From Shinisaurus crocodilurus (taxonomy: Eukaryota; Chordata; Lepidosauria; Squamata; Shinisauridae), in contig CM037877.1 of NCBI GenBank assembly GCA_021292165.1, positions 217,785,350 through 217,849,349 on the forward strand: a stretch of DNA of 64,000 bases, read 5' to 3'. The stretch's first letter is position 1, and every line of letters starts with the position of its first letter. Of this stretch, positions 54,761 through 64,000 are shown piece by piece. Under the pieces are notes generated by a model, which worked only from the letters and a program-made list of their open reading frames with translations, did no database searches and was not told where the DNA came from. Position numbers and translations under genes: made by a program.

Positions 54761-54878
54761 GGCTCAGTCCTATGCACGTTTTTGACAGAAATAAGTCCTA
54801 CACCTCCCAGTATGCTGGTTGGGGCGTGCTGAGAGCAGTAGGCCTTTTTTTCTGACTAAACTTACATAGGAATGCACC
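54761..54878. mobile_element. Palindromic MITE, CAGTCCTATGCACG type
   Basis: GGCTCAGTCCTATGCACG and TTACATAGGAATGCACC are inverted; inner AAGTCCTACACCTCCCAG and GAGAGCAGTAGGCC. Confidence 0.5.
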
Positions 54879-56512
54879 CCTAGTTTCCTAGCTCTCGCCC
54901 TAGTAGAAAGTGTACCTGAATTGAGTTTGTTTTAATTAGTTCTTCCATTGCAGATCAAATGTGTAATCAAATTTAAATTGTGGTTGTGGGTGGCTGATAG
55001 GCAGTCATGGACAAATCAGTCCGTTTCAGCGTGGTGTCGCTTTTGCATGTGTTTATTTAGGTCTGTTCTAGGGCTCCTGCTGTTTTCCTTGGGGGAACTG
55101 TAGGTCTGCTGATCTCAATCCTATGCACTCTTATGGCCATTCAGAAAGTAATAGTTGGTAAGAATAGAGCCCAGTATGCCAAGGACACATGAGGTCCTTA
55201 CTTCGCAAACATTCACAGTTGGCTCAGAATGATGTACACATTTGATAAGTCTCAGCAAGACTTGGAAATACCAAAGCACACTACCATTTTTCTTTCCTTG
55301 TGCAAGACTATGATCTATGAAATCTATGAAATCTATGTTGTTGCTATATTTCAGGTCTATTATTTCCCCTTCTACTCACTGCTATTAGTGATATAAATGA
55401 GAGGTATATGGAGAAGAGAGGAGACCCCCAGGATAGCAATTACTAGAACTGAATTTTGCAATGCAAGTGGCAGCATTACTCTGGTGTAATTTGATCATAA
55501 AATAAATTGCATTGCCCATAAACCTGTTAGATGCCAGTGTTTTCCTGCTGATGGTTTCCATGTATTCAAAGCCAAAAAGACCATAGGGAAATAACCCGGT
55601 TCCAGCCTGCTGCAGCTGCAATACTTTGCAAACTCAGAAAATAGTTACTGCAATGTGAGCAGCTGAATATTCATAACAGGGATCAGTTCACCTAATGACA
55701 GGGTGCCAACATTCCCATCTCCCAGCCCGGTCTGTATAAAAGCTAGGTGGTGGTGGTGGTGGGGAACCATTGTCATATTCCATTTCAAACTCAGTTGGAG
55801 GATTTCTCCCAGCCAACGTCACTGGTGCCAATCTGTGGCTGATACTTTGCCAGTTCACATCCAGGACTGGAATAAATTTCCAGATTTTGAATGTCAAAGT
55901 CTGTTCAAATATTGATTTGGATTAGTCAGACTGAAATTCGATGGAAAGGGTCACTTGTAAAATTGAAACTCTTCATTTTCATTCTGTACATTTACTGGGG
56001 GTGGGGAGTTGAAAGGTAAAACACAGTGGAGACTACTGGTTCCAATGTCAGTGGGGTGGTGTATCCACTTCAGGTAATAGTCTGAACTTTAAAGCAGCTA
56101 TTCATGGTGCTGAACCCATTTTGAGGATAGGGTTCAGCACCATGGTGGATAGTCCCTTTAAAGTTCAGGCTAGAACCCAGAGTGGATACACTGCGCCACT
56201 GACATGGGAGCCACCAGCCTCTACTGGTAAAACATTTGGATACTTCAAAATGTTGAAACTCGAAACAGTGAACTGCATTAAAAAAAACAAAAAACAAAAA
56301 CACAACTCAGGGCATCAAACTTCAATGAATCTTAAAGCCATATTCAGGCATTCATTTCTCCACAACAGGGGTTCAGACCCTCAGGTCAAATCTGGACTAT
56401 ACCGAAGGGGCTTCCACATGTAAAGCTGTACGTGATGGGGTTCCCTACAGATGTTCTAATGAAGACATGTAGGTGGGGGGCAGAGACTGCTGCTGTAACG
56501 CCTCTCTACTAC
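54879..56512. other. No gene or recognised repeat; short tandem tracts
   Basis: (ATCTATGAA)-type repeats at 55312-55340 resemble a CR1/5S-SINE tail; (GGT)n at 55746-55760. 56090-56165 is a local imperfect palindrome (GCTGAACCC...GGGTTCAGC). Confidence 0.35.
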
Positions 56513-56880
56513 TAGGGATGGGGTGGGGGTGGGTGGGATCCATTTGGTTTGCATTTTAATGCAAACTTAACAAATTTTCCACTTTCAAACCAATATGTGA
56601 ACTAGAACTCAGTTATCCTTCAAAATTCTTAGAGCTCTGGATTTTGCAATGGAGTTCTCTGATTAGAAAAGAGTGCATACAAAAATCTAGGTATTAGGGG
56701 AAAGTGCATACAAAAATGTCTATATTAGTCAAAATAATGTTAAAAATGCCTTATGTTAGGAAAATTGCTTGCAAAAATGCCCGTATGTGAAGGCACCCAA
56801 AAATGCATACAAGTTTTCACCTGAACATAAATATTTTTTTCAAATCTCAACTTCTGGACCAACCAAATTATACACTGCCT
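56513..56880. mobile_element. hAT-like element, TAGGGATGG end
   Basis: TAGGGATGGGGTGGG at the left, then A/T-rich text with GTGCATACAAAAAT units at about 56672, 56706 and 56771. The right end is not resolved, so the end coordinate is approximate. Confidence 0.4.
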
Positions 56881-56959
56881 TGATGGCTTTATAGCAGAGA
56901 AGGTGATATATACATGTTAAAAATAATTAAACAAATAAATATTGGAGAAATAAGACACT

Positions 56960-57420
56960 GAGAATGTAATGATAACCCATGTTTTATTTAAACCATGGTT
57001 TATTGCTCTGCCCAGGGTTTGTCTGGCTGACGATCGAACAATGGTTGGAACAATGACAATGGTTTGTTTCCTCAGTCCCTGGATTGGTTGTTTCCTCCTC
57101 CTTCACTCACTCCCTGTATCCCAATTGCCTTTGCAGCACTGCAGTGCTGGCATGTAAAGAGGCTGGGCATTTTGACCGCTCTTGCCCACTCCCTCTGTAG
57201 CCTGGCGAAACAACCCATGAGCAACCCACAATTCTGGGTTTGCATGTAATGATAACCCATTGTTTAAACAACCGACAGTTCACAACCCAAAAACAAGCCA
57301 TGGGTTCTCTTTGTGGGTTGTTCATGGTTAACAACCCATAGTTAACCCATAGTTCTGGGTTTGCATGTCACAACCCATGATTCTGGTTAATTAAATTTGT
57401 CATTATGTGTGAACCAGGTC
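56960..57420. repeat. AACCCATG-rich inverted-repeat region
   Basis: AATGATAACCCATG occurs at 56968 and again at 57248. CCATGGTTTATT, GGTTAACAACCCATAGTTAACC and similar motifs make many local inverted pairs. Probably one or two foldback elements related to 6258-6521; boundaries not resolved. Confidence 0.45.
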
Positions 57421-57421
57421 T

Positions 57422-57718
57422 GCCACTGTAGCTTATTTTCCCACCCTACATGTGTCAGCAGCACACTGCCGAATTACCATAATTACCCTCACCAGGCACA
57501 GTTTGTTGTGTCATCCAAACCAACTGAGGGTGGGTGGATGGGTTGCAAACCACCCCGGAACCCATGGCTTGTTCTAGGGTTGTAACCCCCCCCCACACAC
57601 ACACACACTCATTGGGTTCAGACAACATGACAAACCATGCCCGGCAAGGGTAATTATGGTAATTTGGTGGCATCTTCTCACCGGCACACACAGAGTGGGA
57701 AAATAAGCTACAGTGGCT
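57422..57718. mobile_element. Foldback element, arms about 100 bp
   Basis: GCCACTGTAGCTTATTTTCC and AATTACCATAATTACCCTCA on the left mirror GGGTAATTATGGTAATTTGG and GGAAAATAAGCTACAGTGGC on the right. A (CA)n-containing centre lies near 57590. Confidence 0.7.
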
Positions 57719-57949
57719 TCTTTTCCTTCCCCGATTGTGTGAACCTGCCCCGTGTCTCTACAGTCTTGACCTATTCGAAAACACACAAGCCATTTTCAGA
57801 TGTTCAGTTGTGTATAACAAATGTGGAGGGAGGAGGATGGCAACACAGTGGCAGACTCTGTCTCCAGCTTACATGTATTTATTGGAATCTCTGTAGGGAG
57901 TCCCCACATTAACATATTCTAAGACAGATATTCTAATACCCCCCATGCA

Positions 57950-58112
57950 AGTTTCATAGATTTCATAGATCATAGAGTTGGAAGGAGCCTACAAGGCCAT
58001 CAAGTCCAAACCCCCTGCTCAGTGCAGGAAACTAGAGGAGGGGTCTCCCATCCAAGTAATAACCAGGCCTGACCCTGCTTAGCTTTCCACACTCAGACAA
58101 GCTGAGCCAGCA
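57950..58112 (-). mobile_element. 5S-rRNA-derived SINE with CR1-like tail
   Basis: ATAGATCATAGAGTTGGAAG, CCTACAAGGCCATCAAGTCC, then GGTCTCCCATCCAAGTAATA, ACCAGGCCTGACCCTGC (reversed 5S box C and A regions). Its head is cut at 58112 by the next SINE. Confidence 0.75.
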
Positions 58113-58115
58113 AAT

Positions 58116-58357
58116 TTATTTTTTTAATTTATTATATTTATACCCCGCCTTTTTTCCTTCAAGGAACCCAAGCCAGCTTACATAATCCTCATCCTCCTCT
58201 CCATTTTATCCTCACAACAGCCCTGTGAGGTAGGTTAGGCTGAGAGTCAGTGACTGGCCCAAAGTCACCCAGTGAGTTTCATGGCTGAGTGGGGACTAGA
58301 ACCCGGATTTCCCGAGTCCCAGTCCAACACTCTCACCACTACGCCACACTGGCTCTC
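58116..58357 (-). mobile_element. MIR/CORE-type tRNA-derived SINE
   Basis: TTATACCCCGCCTTTTTTCC, CTCACAACAGCCCTGTGAGG, ACTAGAACCCGGATTTCCC and CACTACGCCACACTGGC, same order as 42026-42270. Inserted at the edge of the 5S SINE. Confidence 0.8.
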
Positions 58358-58804
58358 AGTGTCTGAATATCTGAAAAGGGCTTATGTTCCAACAGGATTT
58401 CCCTGAATAACTTTTTTAATCTGTTCCCCAGGATCTCCTGCAGCAATCCCACCCCATATATATTGGAGTTTGATCTTGGTCACTTTTCCAAACTGGTTTG
58501 GTTGACCTTATTGAGGTAGCACAAGTAGCCTGAAGAAGCGACTTCATTTATGATATATACCAATTTCTGGGTTAATAATTTTCAAATTCATCTGTTAAAA
58601 TGTTTGTGATAATTTGTTTGAGTTGCTTTACCAGTTCAAATTCTTGCATTTGCAATTGACTATTTTTATCTAATATGCTAATGAAGAAAACAAGACAGCT
58701 TTCTCCTGCACCAGCTGGAATGAATGGACACTGCACAAAAGTATAACTGATACAGTGTTGTCTCTTTATAGATACTCCTGGAGTTTCCTAGTAGTCACTG
58801 TGGG

Positions 58805-59090
58805 GTTGTAGAACCTCAGGCCTGGGAGAACAAAATCCATCGCTCCTGGGTTCCACAGGAGTCCGTGCCCCCTTTCCCCCAACCACTGTTCATTTAGCAC
58901 TCTCCCTGCTTTTGTGCAGTTTCCCCCCACCCCGTTCTTCAAGGCTGAAATGCCTGTTCTAAAGCTTAGTTACTGGTAGAAAGAGCTTTAGGCTAAAATG
59001 TGCCAGTATTTTTGTTTTTGTTTTTTGGCTCCACTGCTTTTGCCTTCAGCCCCGCCAACTATTGGAATGTGCCCCCATTATGCTCCTCCA
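58805..59090 (-). mobile_element. hAT-like fragment, AGGGGTGCAGAACC family
   Basis: GTGGGGTTGTAGAACCTCAGGCCTGG at the left equals the reversed right end of 53644-54673. TTACTGGTAGAAAGAGC and TGGCTCCACTGCTTTTGCC match its left interior. Large internal deletion. Confidence 0.55.
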
Positions 59091-59582
59091 CAATGGAATT
59101 TGGCTCTTGGACAGAAAGAACCCCTGCTTGTAAAGGATACAGGAAGTAAAGGGAGCAAGGATGTAGAGAGCTAGAAAGTGGATTAAGAAAGGAGGACTGG
59201 AGATTAGAAGAACTGTTACAGGAACAAAAAGAGCTTAATACAACCCACTTGCTAAAGAGATTTCTTGTTAAGACAATCTTCAAAAGATCCACTGCAATTT
59301 GGTGGCAATGGTGGGATCCTGGAACATCATGCACGGCTCATTCAGGTCTTGCTGCTGCTACACAGCCTCCTAACTTGAATGCCAATGACATGTATACTGA
59401 GTACAACTTAAGTTATGGTTGGACTCTTACATTTTATGAAATTGCTACCATACCAGATGAGGAAGGTGATACCATTAGAAGAGCAAGTCTCCTACAAGGC
59501 TGGGAACTGTAATACTGCAGTAGTATCTATAAAGAGATTATACTACAGCTACTCCCTGTCATTGTGTCCCAATGACACAATG

Positions 59583-60150
59583 CTCATTCATTTATTTATT
59601 TATTTATTTATTTATATACAGAAACATATATCCTGCTTTTTAATAGTATAAAACCCCTCAAAGCTGCTTAAAACAGTAAAATATACCTACAAGAAAGCCA
59701 AATCAATAAAATATATTAAACAATTATCAGATGATACCAACATCAGCAAAAACAAAAAATCCAAAATCAACAAGAACAGCAATCCATAAAGCCCAAACAA
59801 TCAAATTGAAGGCACAGAACACACTTTGCATATCCACAAGGAAGAGAGGAACAGTTTTTTTTTCAGTAGAAGGCCTTCCTAAACAACCAAGTTTTGGCCA
59901 AACATCTAAAACCATATACTGTTTAGGCTTGGTGAATCTCAGCCTGGAAGACATTTGATAGGTTGGGTGCCACAACCCAAAAGACCCTACTCCTTGTTGC
60001 CACCAGCTGGGTTTCAGATGGCTGAGGAATCTGTAGCAAGTCCTCAGATGATGAACTATGTTCGCAAGGAGGTACACCCTGGCCCCAAGGATGTGAAAGA
60101 TTACTTTTAACTGGGCCTGAAAACATACTGAAAACCAGCATAGATTAAAC
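59583..60150 (-). mobile_element. LINE 3' part (L2-like)
   Basis: (TTTA)n at 59583-59613 is the reversed tail. The minus frame at 59727-60164 keeps little conserved text and shows frame damage. Family call rests mainly on layout and on CTGGGTTTCAGATGGCTGAG-type antisense LINE text. Confidence 0.4.
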
Positions 60151-60590
60151 AAAATGGGTGTCATATGTTCTGATCACCTTGCTGCAATCTATATACTGCC
60201 AGCAGTATTTTTCATTAGTTGCAGTTTCTAAACATTTGGCTGGCAAATACTTTCCTGTTAAAGAAAGAAAGAAAAGAAACCATATTAAAACTTTCACCTC
60301 TACAATGATTTTTCATATTCTGTCAGAATTTTTAATTTTTCTATCATCTTCAGTTTTTGACAAAAGCAAACATCAACTGCCAAATTTCATCTCCCTCCCT
60401 AACTCCCTCCCTCCCTCACACACACGGACGTTCACATTTTATACATGTCAATGTTCTATAAAATGGCTTATCTTCCTTTGTTCTACCAAAAACACCGGCA
60501 GAGTTTGCAATCCAAAACCCAAACACTATAAAATAATTTCCAGGGGGGTAGCTGTGACTGTCTGTTGACGTAAAACCAAAAAGAGTCATG
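60151..60590. other. No gene or recognised repeat seen
   Basis: C-rich tract TCCCTCCCTAACTCCCTCCC near 60392-60416. Otherwise mixed. Confidence 0.4.
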
Positions 60591-60690
60591 GTGCAGCCCT
60601 ATGGTGAACAAATATGAAAGCTTATGCCATAATACATTTATTAGTCTTTAAGGTGCTACAACACTGTTTGCTGGTGTGTGTGTTTTTTAC
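60591..60690. mobile_element. Interspersed repeat fragment, AAAGCTTATGCCATAATA type
   Basis: GAAAGCTTATGCCATAATAC, ATTAGTCTTTAAGGTGCTAC and AACACTGTTTG, a string common in reptile repeats and related to 16690-16830. Confidence 0.45.
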
Positions 60691-60896
60691 ACTCTAAAGT
60701 AATGTTACTAATGTTTCTCTGAAACCTTGATAACGAGAGAACATTAGTTATTGGGTGGATTAGAAATGTAATGAATAAATAAAGTAAATCATTGTTCTGA
60801 ATAGAGCCTACTGTAAATGGCAACCATTCCAAGGACTGGAACCAGATGCACACCCATTGTATCTTGTGAGGATAGGCATATATACACAAATCCCCT

Positions 60897-61215
60897 AAGT
60901 ACATAAGAAGAGCCTTACTGGATCAGCTCAAAGGCCTATCTAGCATCCTGTCTCCCACAGCGGCCAACTGGATACCTAAGGGAAGCCCCCAAGCAGAACA
61001 TGAGGGCAATAGCCCTCACTTGCTGTTGTTTCCCAGCAACTGGTATTCAGAGGCATACTGCCTCTAAAGTAGCATAGAAACATCATAACTAGTTGCCATT
61101 GTTACCTTATCCTTCCTAAAAATTGTCTAAACCCCTTTTAAAACCATCTAAGCTAGTGACCCTCAGCACATATTGTGTGGCATCCAATTCCATCAGTTAA
61201 CTATGTGCTTTGTGA
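60897..61215. mobile_element. Interspersed repeat, AGAAGAGCCNTACTGGATCAG type, longer copy
   Basis: ACATAAGAAGAGCCTTACTG, CAGCGGCCAACTGGATACC, GGGCAATAGCCCTCACTTGC, CCCAGCAACTGGTATTCAG and GCATACTGCCTCTAAAG. Longer relative of 44374-44560. Confidence 0.55.
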
Positions 61216-64000
61216 GATAAGACACCAGAGGATGTTATTCATGTTGGCTTGTGGACTCACACTGGAAGCTGATGTTGGGAGATTCTGGAATGCTGCATGT
61301 CTCCCTTCCCGCAGGACCTTCTACTAGCCCAAAATATGTATCTTTCTGGCCAGCTACTTCATGTTTGTGAATGATTAATTCCTTACAGTGTTTGGAACTA
61401 ACTCAGTGGGTGTGATCAAATTTTCAGGTTATTTCAACTCTCTTGATGTCATTTGCAAGATCTCAATTTCCATTGCAATTCTGCAACATACTGTGGTCAT
61501 TACAAGATGTCCTCAGATTGCATTTCTAGACTGCTGCTAATGCTGCAGAATTGTCACCTTAATCCATATAAACCGTTGTTAGTCCCTGAGAGCAAGCAAG
61601 CACCCATTCTGACTGCTGGAACCTTAAAAATATCAGTAGCATGATTCAAATGAAATCTTTAAAATTTGCCTACTCGATTCTTTGCCTATAGTGGAGGCAG
61701 CCTTGAGTCTTCTTCCATCAATGAACTCCTTGTTTATACTAAAAAATGTTTCTTGTATTTCAGCTAGAAATCTTAAACCATTGGTATCTTCCTCCACCCT
61801 ACCCCTCACCCAAATAGGTAGAAGAATACACTTTCTAGGTTAACAAATAAAGGATTGAATCCCCCATATCTCCTGGAAATAATCTGAAAGCCACAAAAAA
61901 AGCATCAGCACAGAGGAATCCAGTGAGAGAAATAAATCCGAAGAGCTCTTTATGCCACTTGATCATGAGATTTTTAATTAAAAGCAATCATTGTTGATGA
62001 GTTTTAGCTCTAAGTCACAACTTTAGGTTGTCAAGACCTCACTGGGAGCAAACCAATGATATCAAAGGGGAAATAAATTACTTCCACAACTGTGGAAGGA
62101 GGTCCATTTCCAAATTCATTATGCCAGGTGGTGAGTGCTTTATATTAGACCTCTGGGCCCTCTTTCCAGACTACTTTTCCAACCCCAAAGGGGAAAGCCT
62201 CAGTAAGAAGGAGCCTAAGCTACTTCATGCTGCCTTCTTGGCACTATCAGCACCAGCTTGCAGCACTTTTGGTCAGAATCTTCTCTCCTTCCTGAGCAGT
62301 TTGACAAACAGCCTTTTCTTGTTTTGTCACAGATCATTGCTCGACCAACTAAAAGAAGCCTTCTTGCAGCAGTTCAGCCTCCCTGCCTTCTACCTTCCCT
62401 GATAGCTACAGAGGGGCTAAATCTGACTATTGGACTAGTTGTCAGTGTTATCAGCTTCTCAACACATACTTCTCATCCACAGTGTACAGTACATAGTTCA
62501 GATGGACTAGCAGGATCAGTTGGGGTGGGGAGCAACTGTGACAGGCACCATGGAACCAAACCCCCATGCTAGCAAGTACTTTTTAAAGGCACTTGACACC
62601 CCCCCACCCCCACATACACCTTGTCCAATCGGGCCCTAGGGATGTATGAGAATTCCATTTGGAGAGTGAAAATCTGACACAATTTTCTGGTTCATGCCCC
62701 CTCGATCTCGTTCCGTTTCCTCCCCACTGGTGTCGTCGACTCAATTTGTACTGAGTCAAGCCAGCACATGGATTTCTGTTGGGTTTTTTATGGCAGCAAT
62801 TTGCTTATGTATACGTCCCTGTGAAAAAAAAAAACCCTGCTTAGCCCTGTCAAAAACCTCATTTTAAAAAGAAGCCTGAGCTTTGACAGCTCCTGACATA
62901 ACTGACCGCTCCTGTAAATGAGGTGGCTTGCACTTTTCCACTTTCCTGTGCACCTAGAGGCTTGGGAAAGGGTGAGAAAGGTGAAGGACCTTGAGAACTG
63001 TCAGGTCCACATATAAAAACTAGAGGATTTCACCACAAAGGAGGTGATCTATTGGCTACCCCCTTTCCCAAGCAAAGATCCATTCCCGGCTTTGCTTTCA
63101 CTTGACAGCTCGCCTTTTGACAGCTGTCTGGGAAAGGAAAGCAACAATTTCACCTATTTGTAATCTTGTTTTCTCAATGTTCCTGGATGGTGCCTCCTGC
63201 ACAGGAGACACTTCCCAGGGCATTGACGAGGCAAGGTTTTTCATTTCGGACCCCTGTAAATGTACAGGCGTGAATTTGCGAAAGACCAATTTTTTTTAAT
63301 GTGATTTCCGCAAATTACAATTTGTGCAAATTTTAAGACCAATTTTTTTTAAAAAATGTGTGAATTGTGTGCAGACTCTGAAAAAAAATAATCCGGTATA
63401 GTCCGTTCTTTGTGCAGAGCTCTGGTCTCAATTCTACAATGAAACCGGAAGTAAACACAGCAGGTTAACAGCTTTGTGTAGAAAAGATCTTAGGGTCTTG
63501 CATAACTCAAAGTTGCCTGCTTTGGTATCTCTGCCTGACCCCCTGACCTTTTGAAGTGGCTCATGGGATAGCTGGGTACATTGATTGCAGAATCTGCTGA
63601 TAACTTAAAGGAGTGATCGTTAGTTACAATGAACTATCTTCTGAATGATCCTGTAAGAGGAGTGAGGATGGGCAATGTGACCTCATGACATGGAATTGGA
63701 GCCTAGGCCTTCCATTTAGAACATAGTATTCACCAGCCCACATTTAGTAGCTAAATCAGGACTTACATAGTGTCCACATTGGAGATCTGTCTGTTTATTG
63801 CTTAGCAAGAAATGCTTGGGATCACAATAAAAATCAAGGATTACTGGCAGGAAACTGGCAACTTACCCTGCTTGCAAAGGCTCATTGCATTCACCCCCTT
63901 CTCTACCTCCAAATTATTCTTCACTTTCTTTTCTGTTATAGTATGATTCAGACTTCTTAAATGTTTAAAGGGCTCTCTTGTTGATGAAAAGAAAGAAAAG
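61216..64000. other. No gene supported; possible hAT remnant
   Basis: TAGGGATGTATGAGAATTCC at 62638 looks like the start of a TAGGGATG-type hAT element, partner end not found. Frames at 62028-62402 (124 aa, TTG-started) and 62258-62572 show no domain. 61920-62040 is unrepetitive and A/T-rich. Confidence 0.3.

Noticed and set aside
62028..62402. 124-aa frame
   Set aside because: It starts with TTG, has no recognisable domain, and overlaps another frame of similar length.
1..64000. CRISPR arrays, bacterial operons, riboswitches
   Set aside because: The regularly spaced repeats are eukaryotic transposons and satellites. No prokaryotic gene organisation is present.

Overview
This window looks like intergenic or intronic DNA from a large, repeat-rich amniote genome, most likely a squamate reptile (lizard or snake). 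The evidence is the repeat community: CR1, L2 and L1 LINE fragments together with an RTE-like LINE, MIR/CORE-type and tRNA-Ala-type SINEs, 5S-rRNA-headed SINEs with a CR1-like tail, and many hAT and pogo/Tigger non-autonomous DNA transposons. The assignment is from pattern memory; no search was run. I found no convincing host protein-coding gene, tRNA gene, rRNA gene or CRISPR array.

The one full-length coding region is a retrotransposon protein at 38619-41804 (+). It has an apurinic-type endonuclease, a reverse transcriptase with YADD, and a C-terminal C2H2 zinc finger. It sits in an RTE-like LINE of about 3.6 kb that ends in a TGATGA tail. The frame is intact, but no in-frame ATG precedes the endonuclease domain.

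Layout: 0-10 kb holds a hAT element cut by the window edge, several foldback MITEs, two Tigger-like MITEs, SINEs and a solo LTR. 10-18 kb holds an L1 3' end, an L2 3' end, microsatellites and a degenerate 43-bp minisatellite. 18-20 kb has a CpG-rich hAT element (perfect 8-bp target duplication) and a GACTCG-rich hAT element. 21-26 kb is a minus-strand LINE mosaic plus AGGGTGGCC-type hAT copies. 28-33 kb is a nested hAT/Tigger/L2 mosaic. 34-37 kb has stacked hAT insertions. 38-42 kb is the RTE-like LINE. 42-50 kb holds SINEs, a 918-bp hAT and a triple-nested foldback. 50-60 kb holds more hAT, 5S SINE, CORE-SINE and LINE copies. 60-64 kb is mostly unassigned.

Many insertions can be ordered because one element splits another and keeps its target duplication. 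Four of the five Tigger-like MITEs lie inside other repeats, which makes them a late layer. Some low-repeat stretches (around 1.9, 10.4, 21.3, 32.6, 37.6 and 47.8 kb) read like candidate conserved non-coding DNA, but that needs alignment to decide.
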